Assembly (NCBI GenBank): GCA_040081265.1
Contig: JBEBGV010000064.1
Location: 1-26,967 of the forward strand
Length of the DNA stretch: 26,967 bases
Direction of reading: 5' to 3'
From: JBEBGV01 sp040081265
GTDB taxonomy: Bacteria > Acidobacteriota > Vicinamibacteria > Vicinamibacterales > UBA2999
Part shown: positions 14,554 through 22,758 of the stretch, one piece after another
Layout of the letters: each line of letters begins with the position of its first letter
Position numbering within the stretch: position 1 is the first letter of the stretch
The notes under the pieces: generated by a model
Databases searched by the model: none
Told to the model about the DNA's origin: nothing
Seen by the model: only the letters and a program-made list of their open reading frames with translations
Translations under genes and position numbers: made by a program

Positions 14554-15684
14554 CTATTGGCCCGCAGACATCCCGACGAAGCGCAGCTTCTGCATGCCGG
14601 CTGTCGTCTGGGCAATATAGAGGTTACCCTTCGAGTCGGTCGCGATCTGGTGGCCTCCACCAATCATGCCCGCAGGCTGAATCTTGCCTACGACCTCCAG
14701 CGTGTTTCGATCGACGATGAAGATACCGTCGCCGGCGCCGACACCGACGTAGAGAAACTGCTGATCAGCATCTGGCGACAACGCCAGATTGCGGGCAAAC
14801 GGCACGTCGGGCCTGACCAGCTGTTTCACGAACCGGCCGTCCCTCGTGAACATCTGAACGCGTCGGTTCTCGCGGTCGGCGATGTAGACGGTTCCGTCTG
14901 TGGCAACCCGAATGGCGTGGACGATGCTCAACTGCTGGACGCCCGGGTCGGACACGGTGGCCGGCGTGACCACCTCGCAGTGGTCATCATCTGCCGGCTG
15001 GTTGCCGAAGGCCCCCCATATCCGCTTGAAGGCGCCGCTGTCGGCGTCGAAGACCGCGACCCGGTGGTTGCCGTAGCCGTCGGCGACGAATACCTCGTTG
15101 GTCGCCTGATGGACCCACGCGTCTGCCGGTCGGTGCAGGTTCCGTGTGTCGCGGTTCCCGCTGCTCTGGTTGCTGCGGCCGATCTGCATGACGAGCGTTC
15201 CGTCCTGCGTGAACTTCAGGAGCTGGTCGTCGTTCACGGGCTTCACGCCGGGCAGGCCGTTGGTGGGGCAGTTGTTGCCGCCGAGCCAGACAAAGCCCTT
15301 GTAATCGATGTGGATGCCGTGCTCGCGTTCGGGCCACTCGTAGCCATTGCCAGCCCCGCCCCAGGCCTTGATGTACTTCCCGGCCGTGTCGAACACGATG
15401 ACCGGTGGCGCGGCCATGGCCAGTTGCTCAGCCTTGAGCGTTCGCGGGCGATGGAGCACCTAGACGTTGTCGCGCGCATCGATGGCGATGCTGGAGGGGT
15501 CGCCGAGCTTCCACTGCGACGGCACCTGCGGCCAGGTGCGATCCACCTCGAAGGTCGGGATGCTGCGGGCCGGCGTCGGAGCGGCTTGCGCGGTCAGGTC
15601 TGCTCTCGAGGACCACGAGGCCTGCATGCCTGCGCCAAGCGTGAGCGCCACGAGAAGGGTGCGGCCGATCAACCTGGGTGCCAT
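14554..15684 (-). pseudogene. exported NHL-repeat beta-propeller protein, interrupted by an in-frame TAG
   Basis: The reading frame encodes a secreted six-bladed beta-propeller of the NHL type, related to the lyase domain of peptidyl-glycine amidating enzymes. It starts at ATG 15684 with a signal peptide (MAPRLIGRTLLVALTLGAG). Propeller blades are marked by DPSSIAIDARDNV, GIHIDYKGFVWLGGNN, VADGYGNHRVAVFDADSG, IRVATDGTVYIADRENRRVQMF and IATDSKGNLYIAQT. At 15462-15460 the codon after DARDNV is TAG; the frame then continues unchanged with VLHRPRTL. In this family that position is normally Trp (DNVWVLHRP), so one TGG-to-TAG change explains it. The intact product would have 376 residues. The downstream part could restart at the GTG right after the stop but would lack a signal peptide. 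The gene starts 2 nt after the FMN oxidase stop, so it is the last gene of that operon. A sequencing error is possible. Confidence 0.85.
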
Positions 15685-15686
15685 GG

Positions 15687-16862
15687 CTACTCTCTCCAGT
15701 CAGACGGGACAGACGTAAACGACGCGTTCAGTTCGGCGACCGAGGGACAGGCCAGCAGCTTCATTGTTCGCACGATGTCGCCGCGGATGATCTCGATGGC
15801 CCTGTTGACGCCGGCTTCCCCTGCAGCCGCGAGCCCATACGCGTAAGCGCGGCCGATGAGCACGGCACGGGCGCCGAGGCACAGCGCTTTCACGACATCG
15901 CTGCCGCGGCGGATGCCGCTGTCCATCAGGACCTCGACCTGGTCTCCGACGGCGCGGACCACTTCCGGCAGCACACGCAGTGTCGCCGCGACACCGTCCA
16001 GTTGACGGCCCCCGTGGTTCGACACCACAAGCGCCTGGGCACCCGCGTCCACAGCCCGGCGCGCATCATCATCCGTATGCACGCCCTTGATGACGATGGG
16101 GCCACCCCAGGCGTCTCGGATCCAGCGGAGGTCGGTCCAGTCCACGACCGATTGCTCGAGCGCTGCACCGACATCGGCGTACGGCATCGGACCATTGGGC
16201 AGGAGGACGTTGGGGAAGTGCATGAGGCCGCCGTCGGCGAGGAGGTCGATCAGCCAGCGTGGCTTGACCACAATCTGCGGGAGGGCGGGGAGGAGGGTGA
16301 ACAACTGCTTGCTGAGCAGCTCCTTGCTGCGGTTGCGCGAATCACGTTCGCGCTGTCCGGCAACAGGCGTGTCGATGGTCACGACCAGAGCCGTATACCC
16401 TGCGGTCTTGGCGCGAGCGATTGCCGCCGTCGCCACGTCGCGACCGCCGACAAGGTAGAGCTGATACCAGCAGGGCCCGCGTGAGGCCGCACGCACGTCC
16501 TCCATGCGCGTGCCCGAGAGCGTGGAGAGGATGTAGGCCGTACCGGCGTCACCCGCGCACTTCGACGCCACCGCTTCGCCCCGTGGCCAGAAGGTGCGGC
16601 TGCTTCCGATCGGCGCAAGTATCACGGGCATCGCCAGCGAGTGACCCAGCACGGTCACGCCGATGTCGACGCCGTGAAGCTTGATGCCTGAGCGTGGTCG
16701 GAAGGCGACCGAGTCGAAGACGGCGGAATTGGCGCCGAGCGTGACTTCTGCGTCGGCGCCGCCGTCGATGTAGTCGAAGACGGCTCGCGGCAGGCGTCGC
16801 CTGGCGAGGCGACGAAGGTCACTGATGTTGACAACATGCGGGGGCGCCACGCGAGAGGACAT
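15687..16862 (-). CDS. FMN-dependent alpha-hydroxy-acid oxidase/dehydrogenase
   Basis: This FMN enzyme oxidises an L-2-hydroxy acid such as lactate, glycolate or mandelate to the keto acid. The start ATG at 16862 gives 391 residues; a frame open to 16895 runs through a palindrome and is discarded. Landmarks in order: Tyr31 in FDYIDGGADAE (substrate carboxylate), PIGSSRTFWPRGE (FMN loop), Tyr133 in WYQLYLV, TIDTPVAGQRERD, Lys259 in IVIKGVHT (flavin N1), the catalytic base His283 and Arg286 in VVSNHGGRQLDG, and DSGIRRGSDVVKAL for the FMN phosphate. All key residues are present, so it should be active. No signal peptide or anchor is seen. The product could be an oxidase or a respiratory dehydrogenase; the sequence alone does not decide. 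It is followed after 2 nt by the broken NHL gene. Confidence 0.93.
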   Translation of the reverse strand: MSSRVAPPHVVNISDLRRLARRRLPRAVFDYIDGGADAEVTLGANSAVFDSVAFRPRSGIKLHGVDIGVTVLGHSLAMPVILAPIGSSRTFWPRGEAVASKCAGDAGTAYILSTLSGTRMEDVRAASRGPCWYQLYLVGGRDVATAAIARAKTAGYTALVVTIDTPVAGQRERDSRNRSKELLSKQLFTLLPALPQIVVKPRWLIDLLADGGLMHFPNVLLPNGPMPYADVGAALEQSVVDWTDLRWIRDAWGGPIVIKGVHTDDDARRAVDAGAQALVVSNHGGRQLDGVAATLRVLPEVVRAVGDQVEVLMDSGIRRGSDVVKALCLGARAVLIGRAYAYGLAAAGEAGVNRAIEIIRGDIVRTMKLLACPSVAELNASFTSVPSDWRE

Positions 16863-16888
16863 TGGCGCGCAACTATAGCCCGAAGTCA

Positions 16889-16908
16889 GGCGCACCTGAA
16901 GGTGCGCC
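16889..16908. repeat. small palindrome GGCGCACC-TGAA-GGTGCGCC
   Basis: A perfect 8-bp inverted repeat around TGAA lies in the 60-nt gap between the multicopper oxidase stop and the FMN oxidase start. The centre CCTGAAGG is the reverse complement of the centre of the 10843 repeat copy (CCTTCAGG), so it may be a diverged member lacking GTACGTAGG. No T-run follows on the minus strand. Confidence 0.6.
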
Positions 16909-16922
16909 CTGCATACACTTTG

Positions 16923-18437
16923 TCAGCGTTCTTGATCGCGCAACGGACCGGCGTTGTGGGTGTGTTCAGCCGCTGGCGGCGGCGGCGCCGTGTCGCCTGG
17001 CCTGGTCACCTGGATGGCACTCATCAGCCCGCCCTCCGCGTGGTCGAGGATGTGGCAGTGATACATCCACGAACCCGGACGGTCGTCGTAGCGGACGATG
17101 ACCTTCACGCTGTCCTTGAAGGGCACACTGACGGTGTCCTTCCACTGCATCGGCCGGACAGGGTTGCCAGCCTTGTCGAGGACCTGAAAGAAGAAGCCGT
17201 GGATGTGGAGCGGATGCGACCAGGGTGTGGCGTTGGTGACCGTCCAGATCTGCGTCTCGCCAACGGTGGCCTTGACCATCGGGATCTTCTCGAGCGACTT
17301 GCCGTTGATCGTGTAGAGGAACGACCTGTCGGACTGGTTCTGCTCGACACCGAACTCGATGGCGACGGGGGTTGCGCCAGCCTGGCTGAGCGGTTCGATG
17401 GCCCGCGTGAACGTCGGGAGTGCCACGGCCACAGCCGGCGCGGGAGCGGCGGAGAGGGCGAACGTGATCAGGTCTTCGCCCATACGGGCCTCGGTGCTGC
17501 CGTAGCCACGATCGAAGAGCCTGTTGGCGATTGAGATTTCGGTGCCGGGTGCCTCGATGGGCGTGTAGAACACGTCCATGCGTTCGCCGGGAGACAGCAG
17601 GAGATTCTCGATTTCTTCGGCGTACTCCTGGATGCCCCCGTCACTGCCGATCTTGGTAAAGGACTTGCGCGACCCTCCATTGAGGTCAAAGTACCGGCTC
17701 TTGGCGGCGTTGACGATGCGCAGTCGCATCGGAACGCCGGAGTTGGCGCGCACACGCGGGTGGTTGCGTCCGTTGACCAGGACCAGGCTGCCCTCGCGAC
17801 CAAAAGCCATGCCCGCTGAACCACCCGTGTCGGACGGCGCAAGCTTCCCGTTGTCGAGCAGGTCCATGTCGCCGAGGACGATGACATGTTCCTCGATGTC
17901 GGCAGGCTGCGCCGGATCATCGACGAGGAATGCGCCGTACAGGCCGAAGCCCACCTGTTCGGCCGCCATCACGTGCGGGTGATACCAGAAGAGGCCGGCG
18001 TCAGGTACGACGAAGTCATACGTGAACGTGCCGCCGGGATCGACATTGGGCTGCGAGGCGCCAGGGACGCCGTCCATCTGGATCGGGACGCGCAGGCCAT
18101 GCCAGTGCACGGTCGTCGGGGAGGGCAGCTTGTTCGTGAAGTGGACGACCAGTCGGTCGCCGACCTTCAGATGGATGAGCGGCCCTGGCAGCGCGCCGTT
18201 ATAGGTCCACGCCTCCACTCGCTTGCCCGGAGCGTACTCGACCGAGGCAACCTCGGCGGTCAGGTTGATTTCCAGGATTTTCGGGTCCGGGTTCAGGTCC
18301 TGCACCGCAGGCAGGCCCAGGGCCTCCTCCCAACCGGGCGCCGGGGCGGGTGCCTGCTGGACCGCCGACGCAGAGGCGAGGGTGGCGCAGAGTGCACCGG
18401 CGAGGAGGAGTCCGAAACGCAGGCGAGGAAAAGTCAT
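16923..18437 (-). CDS. exported multicopper oxidase (laccase-like)
   Basis: This 504-residue protein couples oxidation of a substrate (phenols, metal ions or similar) to reduction of O2 to water, in the periplasm or outside. An N-terminal signal, MTFPRLRFGLLLAGALCATL, fixes the start at ATG 18437; the frame is open further upstream, but that part overlaps another gene. All four copper-binding motifs are intact: His111 and His113 in VHWHG, His153 and His155 in WYHPHV, His408, His411 and His413 in HPLHIHGFFF, and HCHILDHAEGGLM at 460-472. The last carries the Cys461 type-1 ligand and Met472 as axial ligand, typical of a lower-potential bacterial enzyme. The C-terminus is Pro-rich and ends in AEHTHNAGPL, a possible extra metal-binding tail. 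It lies downstream of the Bat operon after about 205 nt and upstream of the FMN oxidase by 60 nt. Confidence 0.93.
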   Translation of the reverse strand: MTFPRLRFGLLLAGALCATLASASAVQQAPAPAPGWEEALGLPAVQDLNPDPKILEINLTAEVASVEYAPGKRVEAWTYNGALPGPLIHLKVGDRLVVHFTNKLPSPTTVHWHGLRVPIQMDGVPGASQPNVDPGGTFTYDFVVPDAGLFWYHPHVMAAEQVGFGLYGAFLVDDPAQPADIEEHVIVLGDMDLLDNGKLAPSDTGGSAGMAFGREGSLVLVNGRNHPRVRANSGVPMRLRIVNAAKSRYFDLNGGSRKSFTKIGSDGGIQEYAEEIENLLLSPGERMDVFYTPIEAPGTEISIANRLFDRGYGSTEARMGEDLITFALSAAPAPAVAVALPTFTRAIEPLSQAGATPVAIEFGVEQNQSDRSFLYTINGKSLEKIPMVKATVGETQIWTVTNATPWSHPLHIHGFFFQVLDKAGNPVRPMQWKDTVSVPFKDSVKVIVRYDDRPGSWMYHCHILDHAEGGLMSAIQVTRPGDTAPPPPAAEHTHNAGPLRDQER

Positions 18438-18557
18438 AGAGCGTTGTGAATCAAGAGAAGGACCAGCTTCGAGATACGACGCACGTTGGGCTGGTTCGGA
18501 TGCGGGGTCGTAGCAGCCGCGAAATATTCCCGCGCTCCAGGGAAAGTTCCTGACTTC

Positions 18558-18582
18558 ACTCGGGAAGTTCGAACTCCCGAGT
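18558..18582. promoter_or_regulatory. 25-nt inverted repeat, candidate operator or hairpin
   Basis: Arms ACTCGGGA and TCCCGAGT flank AGTTCGAAC, itself almost a palindrome, giving a nearly perfect dyad over 25 nt. It lies about 120 nt upstream of the multicopper oxidase start and 60 nt past the VWA stop. No T-run follows on the minus strand, so a protein-binding site is as likely as a terminator. Confidence 0.45.
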
Positions 18583-18623
18583 CGCGTTTGCCAGAGAATC
18601 CTGCCCGTGCGCACGTCGAAGGC
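18576..18623 (-). pseudogene. possible relic of a PQQ-dependent dehydrogenase
   Basis: Sixteen codons on the minus strand read AFDVRTGRILWQTRLG, which matches the tryptophan-docking repeat found near the C-terminus of PQQ-dependent alcohol and glucose dehydrogenases. The likeness stops where the palindrome at 18558-18582 begins. No start, no other repeat and no cofactor site remain. It may be the last trace of a deleted gene, or chance likeness over a short stretch. Confidence 0.3.
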
Positions 18624-18642
18624 GCGAGCGGCGCGGTCGAGG

Positions 18643-19758
18643 TCACCGCAAGGCGGCACCGATGACGAGCGCGGTCGCCCCGACTCCGATGAGTTGGAGC
18701 ACCAGCGCAGTCCGGTTACGGACGAAGAGGCAGCCGGCCAGTGCCGCGACGGCTGCCGCGAACAGGAACGGCCAGTAGACGTCCTGCATGATCGGCTCGG
18801 TTCGCGACTCGGTTGCGCGGCGTCGCGCGGAGTCGATGACGCGATTGGCCAGGTCGACGTCGCTGCCGCGGTCCATCTCGAAGTACTGACCATTGCCGGC
18901 GGCGGCGATCGTTCGCAGTGACGCCCGATCCAGTCGCGAGTAGACAGGAGCCGACCCGTCGCCATCGGTACGCTTGGGATCTGGAATGATCCCGCCTCGT
19001 TCCGTGCCGACGCCAATCACGAAGATCGGGACGCCCGCCTTCTTCGCATTGGCGATTGACTCTTCCACAGTTCCGCTCCAGGCCTGGCCGTCGGTGATGA
19101 GGACAAAGAGCCTGGCGTTCTGGGATGGCCCGCGGACCTGCTCGTCTTTCTCGATGACGCGCAGTCCCCAGGCGATGCCGAGGGCGATGTTGGTGTCCCA
19201 GGTGGTGTCGTCTTCGAGCCGGAAGGGTGGAAGGCGCGACAGGTGGTCGAGGAAGAAGAAGAAGGTGTTCGGGTCGCGCGTCAGACGTACTTGCGGGGCC
19301 GCGATATGGGCGAACACGGTGAGCGCGATGCGGTCGTTCTGCCAGCTGAGCGAGTCGCCAAGCACACGGAGGAAACCGATCGAGCGCTGCCAGCGGTTGG
19401 CCGGGACATCGGTGACGTGCATGGATGCCGACGAGTCGAGCAGCACCACGATGTCGGCACCGCTGGTTCGCACGAACGACGCGACCACTTGGGGCTGAGC
19501 CAGCGCCACAATCAGGAGCGTGGCGGCGATGGTCAGCCCCAGCCAGAATGGCGCGTCTCCGAGACGGCTGAAACGTTCACGGTAAGGGGTCAAACGGGCG
19601 TTGAGCATGCGTTTCCGCTCACCACGTCCACCAATCAGCCGTCTGAGCCACAGGACCAGCAGAACCGCCGGCACGGTCAGCAGCCAGAGCAGTTGCGGCT
19701 CGGCAAACTGGAACGTGTCGAGGTTGAGTGAGGTGAGGGTGGCTGCCGCTTCGCCCAC
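18643..19758 (-). CDS. VWA-domain membrane protein, BatA/BatB-like
   Basis: This 371-residue protein has two N-terminal membrane helices (about residues 20-40 and 70-90), a von Willebrand factor A domain, and two C-terminal helices (about 323-342 and 347-368). The metal-ion-dependent adhesion site begins with DSSAS (Asp108 to Ser112), and FVLITDGQAWSG supplies the conserved Asp later in the domain. This layout matches Bat proteins of MoxR operons, in which VWA proteins are thought to act with MoxR ATPases in assembly, metal insertion or envelope stress. The GTG start at 19758 overlaps the last base of the preceding stop (TAGTG), and no ATG lies nearby in frame. It is the last gene of the six-gene operon. 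The DPNTFFFFLDHLSRLP segment is unusually rich in Phe. The specific client is unknown. Confidence 0.9.
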   Translation of the reverse strand: MGEAAATLTSLNLDTFQFAEPQLLWLLTVPAVLLVLWLRRLIGGRGERKRMLNARLTPYRERFSRLGDAPFWLGLTIAATLLIVALAQPQVVASFVRTSGADIVVLLDSSASMHVTDVPANRWQRSIGFLRVLGDSLSWQNDRIALTVFAHIAAPQVRLTRDPNTFFFFLDHLSRLPPFRLEDDTTWDTNIALGIAWGLRVIEKDEQVRGPSQNARLFVLITDGQAWSGTVEESIANAKKAGVPIFVIGVGTERGGIIPDPKRTDGDGSAPVYSRLDRASLRTIAAAGNGQYFEMDRGSDVDLANRVIDSARRRATESRTEPIMQDVYWPFLFAAAVAALAGCLFVRNRTALVLQLIGVGATALVIGAALR

Positions 19759-20435
19759 TAACCCCGTCTCTTGAACTCTGCGCCCGTGCCAGGGTCGAGC
19801 TGTTCCTGACGTTCCTCGGGCCGCATGGGCACGATCACGTTGAAGTCGCTTTTGGGCGTGCCCTTCGGTGGTTCACCCGGCTCGCCCTGCATGTTCCGCT
19901 CCTCAGGTTCAGGCATGCCGCTTGCGCGGCCGCCAGCCAGCGCACTCCGGAGACGGGCAACGAACTCGTAGTTGTAGGCCGCGTCCACGTTGCCCGGCGC
20001 TTTGTCGAGTGCCGCACCATAGCCCTTCAGCACCTCGTCGAGGCCCCTGGCGAGCACTTGCGGCGTGCCCGCGCGCATCACCGCCTGGCGGAACGCCGCG
20101 TTGGCTGAGAGCAGTTGAAGCGTGGGGTCGTTGTCGGTCGCTGCTGGTGCGAGCGGACCCGATACGAGCGCGGCGTACTCGCCCTGCCAGTACGCCTGTG
20201 CGGCGCGGTTCTGACGTACGTCCTGCTGCAACCTGGGGCCGAGGACCGGCACCCGTGCGGCCAGGGCCAGCGCGTTGTCGAGCGCTTCGTCGGTGTCACG
20301 CGAAGCGGCGCCGCTGGTGGTCAACTGTTCGTCGGCGACGGCGAGCGCGTCTTCGATCGCGGCGGCTCGCCTGAAGGCTTCGGCGGCGGCGATCAGGACG
20401 ATGACGAGCACGATGGATACGAGCACGGACTTCAT
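19758..20435 (-). CDS. membrane-anchored protein of unknown function in Bat operon
   Basis: No family is recognised. The protein has 225 residues: an N-terminal helix (residues about 3-19, SVLVSIVLVIVLIAAAE) that anchors or exports it, then an Ala-rich helical region with TPR-like character (ALDNALALAARVPVLGPRLQQD, LLSANAAFRQAVMRAG, and YGAALDKAPGNVDAAYNYEFV). A charged, Pro/Gly-rich C-terminal tail follows from about residue 180, with many Glu, Lys and Arg. The ATG at 20435 overlaps the stop of the upstream VWA gene (ATGA), and its own stop overlaps the GTG of the next VWA gene by one base, so translation is coupled on both sides. Bat operons often carry a TPR protein (BatC or BatE) at this point, so this may be a diverged equivalent; that is inference from position and helix pattern. 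Confidence 0.85.
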   Translation of the reverse strand: MKSVLVSIVLVIVLIAAAEAFRRAAAIEDALAVADEQLTTSGAASRDTDEALDNALALAARVPVLGPRLQQDVRQNRAAQAYWQGEYAALVSGPLAPAATDNDPTLQLLSANAAFRQAVMRAGTPQVLARGLDEVLKGYGAALDKAPGNVDAAYNYEFVARLRSALAGGRASGMPEPEERNMQGEPGEPPKGTPKSDFNVIVPMRPEERQEQLDPGTGAEFKRRG

Positions 20436-21544
20436 GCCGGGAAGCTCCTGAATGCGGGGACGGTCAGTGCGAGGACAATGGCCACCGACCAGAGGCCAGC
20501 TGCGACGAGCGCGAAGGGACGGTATTTGGGGCGCTGGCTGACGTACTGCTTGACGTCGATCCTGCCAGCCGCCACGCGGTCGATGTCCTGAATGGCCTGG
20601 ATGAGCGAACTCTCGTTGGACGCCGCGTAGAAGCGTCCGCCGGTGCGTTCTACCGCCTCCTTCCACTGGGCGTCGGACACCACGCTGCCGAACCCACGGT
20701 CGAAGCGGGTACGCACGAAGTAGATCGGAACCTTGGCGTCCACAGCGTCGCGCACGATCTCCGACACGTTGCGGTCGCCGGCAATGACCTCCGAGTCCTC
20801 GCCGTCGCTGAAAAGCACCATCAAGTTGCCGGAGGCCTCGAGAAACTCGAACGCGCGGAACAAGCTCACGCCTTGCTCGACTGCGTTGGAGAGTACGGTG
20901 CCCTGATCGGGGAAGCGGATGAACTCGGTGAAATCCCCGACGAGCGAGAGGCTGAGCAGGATGTTGTCGTAATCGGTGGTGAACGGTGTGACGACGTAGG
21001 CCTTGTCACCGAACTCGACGAGCGACATCAGGTCGCGATACTTGCCCTGCGTGCGGAGCTGGACGAATCGCTCAGCCGCCGCGACAGTAGTGAAGAAGGT
21101 CGCCTGCGTGGTAACGCCGGACGTCTGTCGAAGCAGCGGGGCGTTGAAAGGCCGCACCATGCTGGACGAGGCGTCGAGCATGATACAGATCCGACGGCCG
21201 GGAAACGTCTCCTGGCGTTGTGTCAGCGTGGAATACGGGTCGGCGACCGCCATGATGATCCATGGCACACCAGCGGCGACGAGCACCATCGGTGCGTGAC
21301 GCAGGAACGACCACGACCGTGGCTGGAGCGCCGCGAACACCGCGGGAAGGGCGACGCGCTGGCGCGCGCTCCTCAGCAGCAGCGTGGAGCGGAGGATGAC
21401 CAGGGCAAGGCCGAGCGCGGCGGCGGCTGCGAGTGCGAGGCGTGCTTCATCGGCGTGCCAGAAGCGCAGCTCCGCCAGGGCCAGGCCCGCCCCCTCTGAC
21501 AGCAGGGTGGCAACGCGCGCCGCAAGGTCTACGAGCGTGCCCAT
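20432..21544 (-). CDS. VWA-domain membrane protein
   Basis: This 370-residue protein has N-terminal membrane helices (about residues 36-57 and 84-101), a von Willebrand factor A domain and a C-terminal helix (about 341-363). The metal site starts with DASSS (Asp124 to Ser128) in ICIMLDASSSMV, and the later Asp is in MVLFSDGEDSE. An insert after the metal site (PFNAPLLRQTSGVTTQ) is longer than in the second VWA protein of this operon. DIDRVAAGRIDVKQYVSQRPKY before the last helix resembles the juxtamembrane part of Bat proteins. Its start overlaps the end of the BatD-like gene by 16 nt and its stop overlaps the next start by 4 nt. Together with the MoxR and DUF58 genes it is likely part of a membrane-associated chaperone-like complex; the client protein is unknown. 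Confidence 0.9.
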   Translation of the reverse strand: MGTLVDLAARVATLLSEGAGLALAELRFWHADEARLALAAAAALGLALVILRSTLLLRSARQRVALPAVFAALQPRSWSFLRHAPMVLVAAGVPWIIMAVADPYSTLTQRQETFPGRRICIMLDASSSMVRPFNAPLLRQTSGVTTQATFFTTVAAAERFVQLRTQGKYRDLMSLVEFGDKAYVVTPFTTDYDNILLSLSLVGDFTEFIRFPDQGTVLSNAVEQGVSLFRAFEFLEASGNLMVLFSDGEDSEVIAGDRNVSEIVRDAVDAKVPIYFVRTRFDRGFGSVVSDAQWKEAVERTGGRFYAASNESSLIQAIQDIDRVAAGRIDVKQYVSQRPKYRPFALVAAGLWSVAIVLALTVPAFRSFPA

Positions 21545-22758
21545 CCGCGCGCCTTCACGCTGTCACCGGTCCACTGTCTGAGGGCACGGAGTTGCAGCGC
21601 CAGCCACGAGTGCTCGCGGCGAATGGCGTTGACCGCGCGCTCGCCAGAGGCGAGGGCATCATCGAGGTCTTCGAGCGAAGCCGGCAGCCCACGCCCATAA
21701 CTGACCTGTGCGAATCGGGTCAATGCCGACTGGAGTTCTTCAAGGCGGGTCGTCTGCGTGCTGGTCAGGCGCGTCGCGCTGCGGAGGTGGCTGGCGATCG
21801 CTCCCGCCGTTGACGCACCAGAGACCAGCACCGTTGCGCCGCTGAGCCATCGCCCTGAGACGCGTAACTGGCCTGACAGAGGCGTCACGCCGTTCACGGC
21901 TGGCGTCTGAACGACATGGGCTGCAGTCCCGTACGAAGCGCCGATGCGAAGCGCGGTCAGCGCGCGCGCCGCCAGGGTGTCAGTCCACCCGCCGGCGGCG
22001 CTGGCGCGCCGCACATCGCTCAGTTCCTTCAACACCGCGCTCAGCACCGCCGCGTCGCTGGTGTGTCGCACGACGACGGTGCTACGCGCACGCCGCCGAC
22101 GGAACGCGCTCAGCAGTCCCCATGCCGCGACGACCACGCCGACGGCGTAGAGCGCCCACGAGACGATGCGCAGGATGGAGGCGCGAAAGTGGCGGGCGTC
22201 GATCTCGGCCAGCGTCACCGGAGGCGCATCGCGGATGTCGCGCGCCAACTGAGGCACGATCGAGAGGATGCGGATGGTGTGCGCTGGCAGGATGTACTGT
22301 CGTTCCCGGCTCTCCACCGCCGCATCGTCCTGACGAACCCGGCTCTGGACGCGATAGGTGAGGGTGAGCGCGGGCAGCTGCAGGTCGCGTCCGACTTCTT
22401 CGCCGACGTATCGCAGCTGGTACTCGTACTGAAAGAAGCGTCGGGTCGACGTGCGGAGGTCCGGGGCCTGCCTGCCCCCGCTGACCTCGAAAGGTTGCAA
22501 CTGCAGGACACCGGGATCGAGCCGCGACTGGTCGGGGAGAACGGTGGTGGCTGCGGTGTCGAGCACGCTGCACGTCAGGAACAGCGTGAACGGCTCGCCC
22601 ACGCGAACGGCGTCGGTGCTGGTTCGCCAGTAGCAGTCGATGGGGGAGACCTCGACATTCTGCGTTGCCGCCGCGGTCTGTGCGCTGGTCGGGGGGGCAC
22701 TGGCCAGGCACAGGACGACCAGGGCCGGAACGACCAGGCGGAGAAAGCAGTGGGGCAT
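21529..22758 (-). CDS. exported, membrane-anchored BatD-like protein
   Basis: This 409-residue protein carries a signal peptide (MPHCFLRLVVPALVVLCLAS, cleavage likely near SAQ), a beta-rich extracytoplasmic domain of about 165 residues, a membrane helix at about 195-218 followed by FRRRRAR, and a helical cytoplasmic domain to the end. The outer domain contains VGEPFTLFLTCSVLDTAATTVL and the two Cys 41 and 63, possibly a disulfide. Its topology and its place between DUF58 and VWA genes match the BatD/oxygen-tolerance type of protein, although sequence likeness seen by eye is modest. The start ATG at 22758 shares one base with the upstream stop (TGATG). Longer open sequence upstream to 22890 belongs to the DUF58 gene in another frame and is rejected. 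The role in the complex is unknown; a link between outer and inner faces is suggested by topology. Confidence 0.82.
   Translation of the reverse strand: MPHCFLRLVVPALVVLCLASAPPTSAQTAAATQNVEVSPIDCYWRTSTDAVRVGEPFTLFLTCSVLDTAATTVLPDQSRLDPGVLQLQPFEVSGGRQAPDLRTSTRRFFQYEYQLRYVGEEVGRDLQLPALTLTYRVQSRVRQDDAAVESRERQYILPAHTIRILSIVPQLARDIRDAPPVTLAEIDARHFRASILRIVSWALYAVGVVVAAWGLLSAFRRRRARSTVVVRHTSDAAVLSAVLKELSDVRRASAAGGWTDTLAARALTALRIGASYGTAAHVVQTPAVNGVTPLSGQLRVSGRWLSGATVLVSGASTAGAIASHLRSATRLTSTQTTRLEELQSALTRFAQVSYGRGLPASLEDLDDALASGERAVNAIRREHSWLALQLRALRQWTGDSVKARGWARS

Noticed and set aside
14557..15846. 429-codon open frame on the plus strand opposite the NHL gene
   Set aside because: I considered whether this was the true gene, given the stop in the NHL frame. 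It has no motif, and the NHL frame shows repeated propeller blades on both sides of the TAG.
18438..19016. Long N-terminal extension of the multicopper oxidase (697 codons in total)
   Set aside because: The extension overlaps the VWA gene in another frame, and a good signal peptide starts at 18437.
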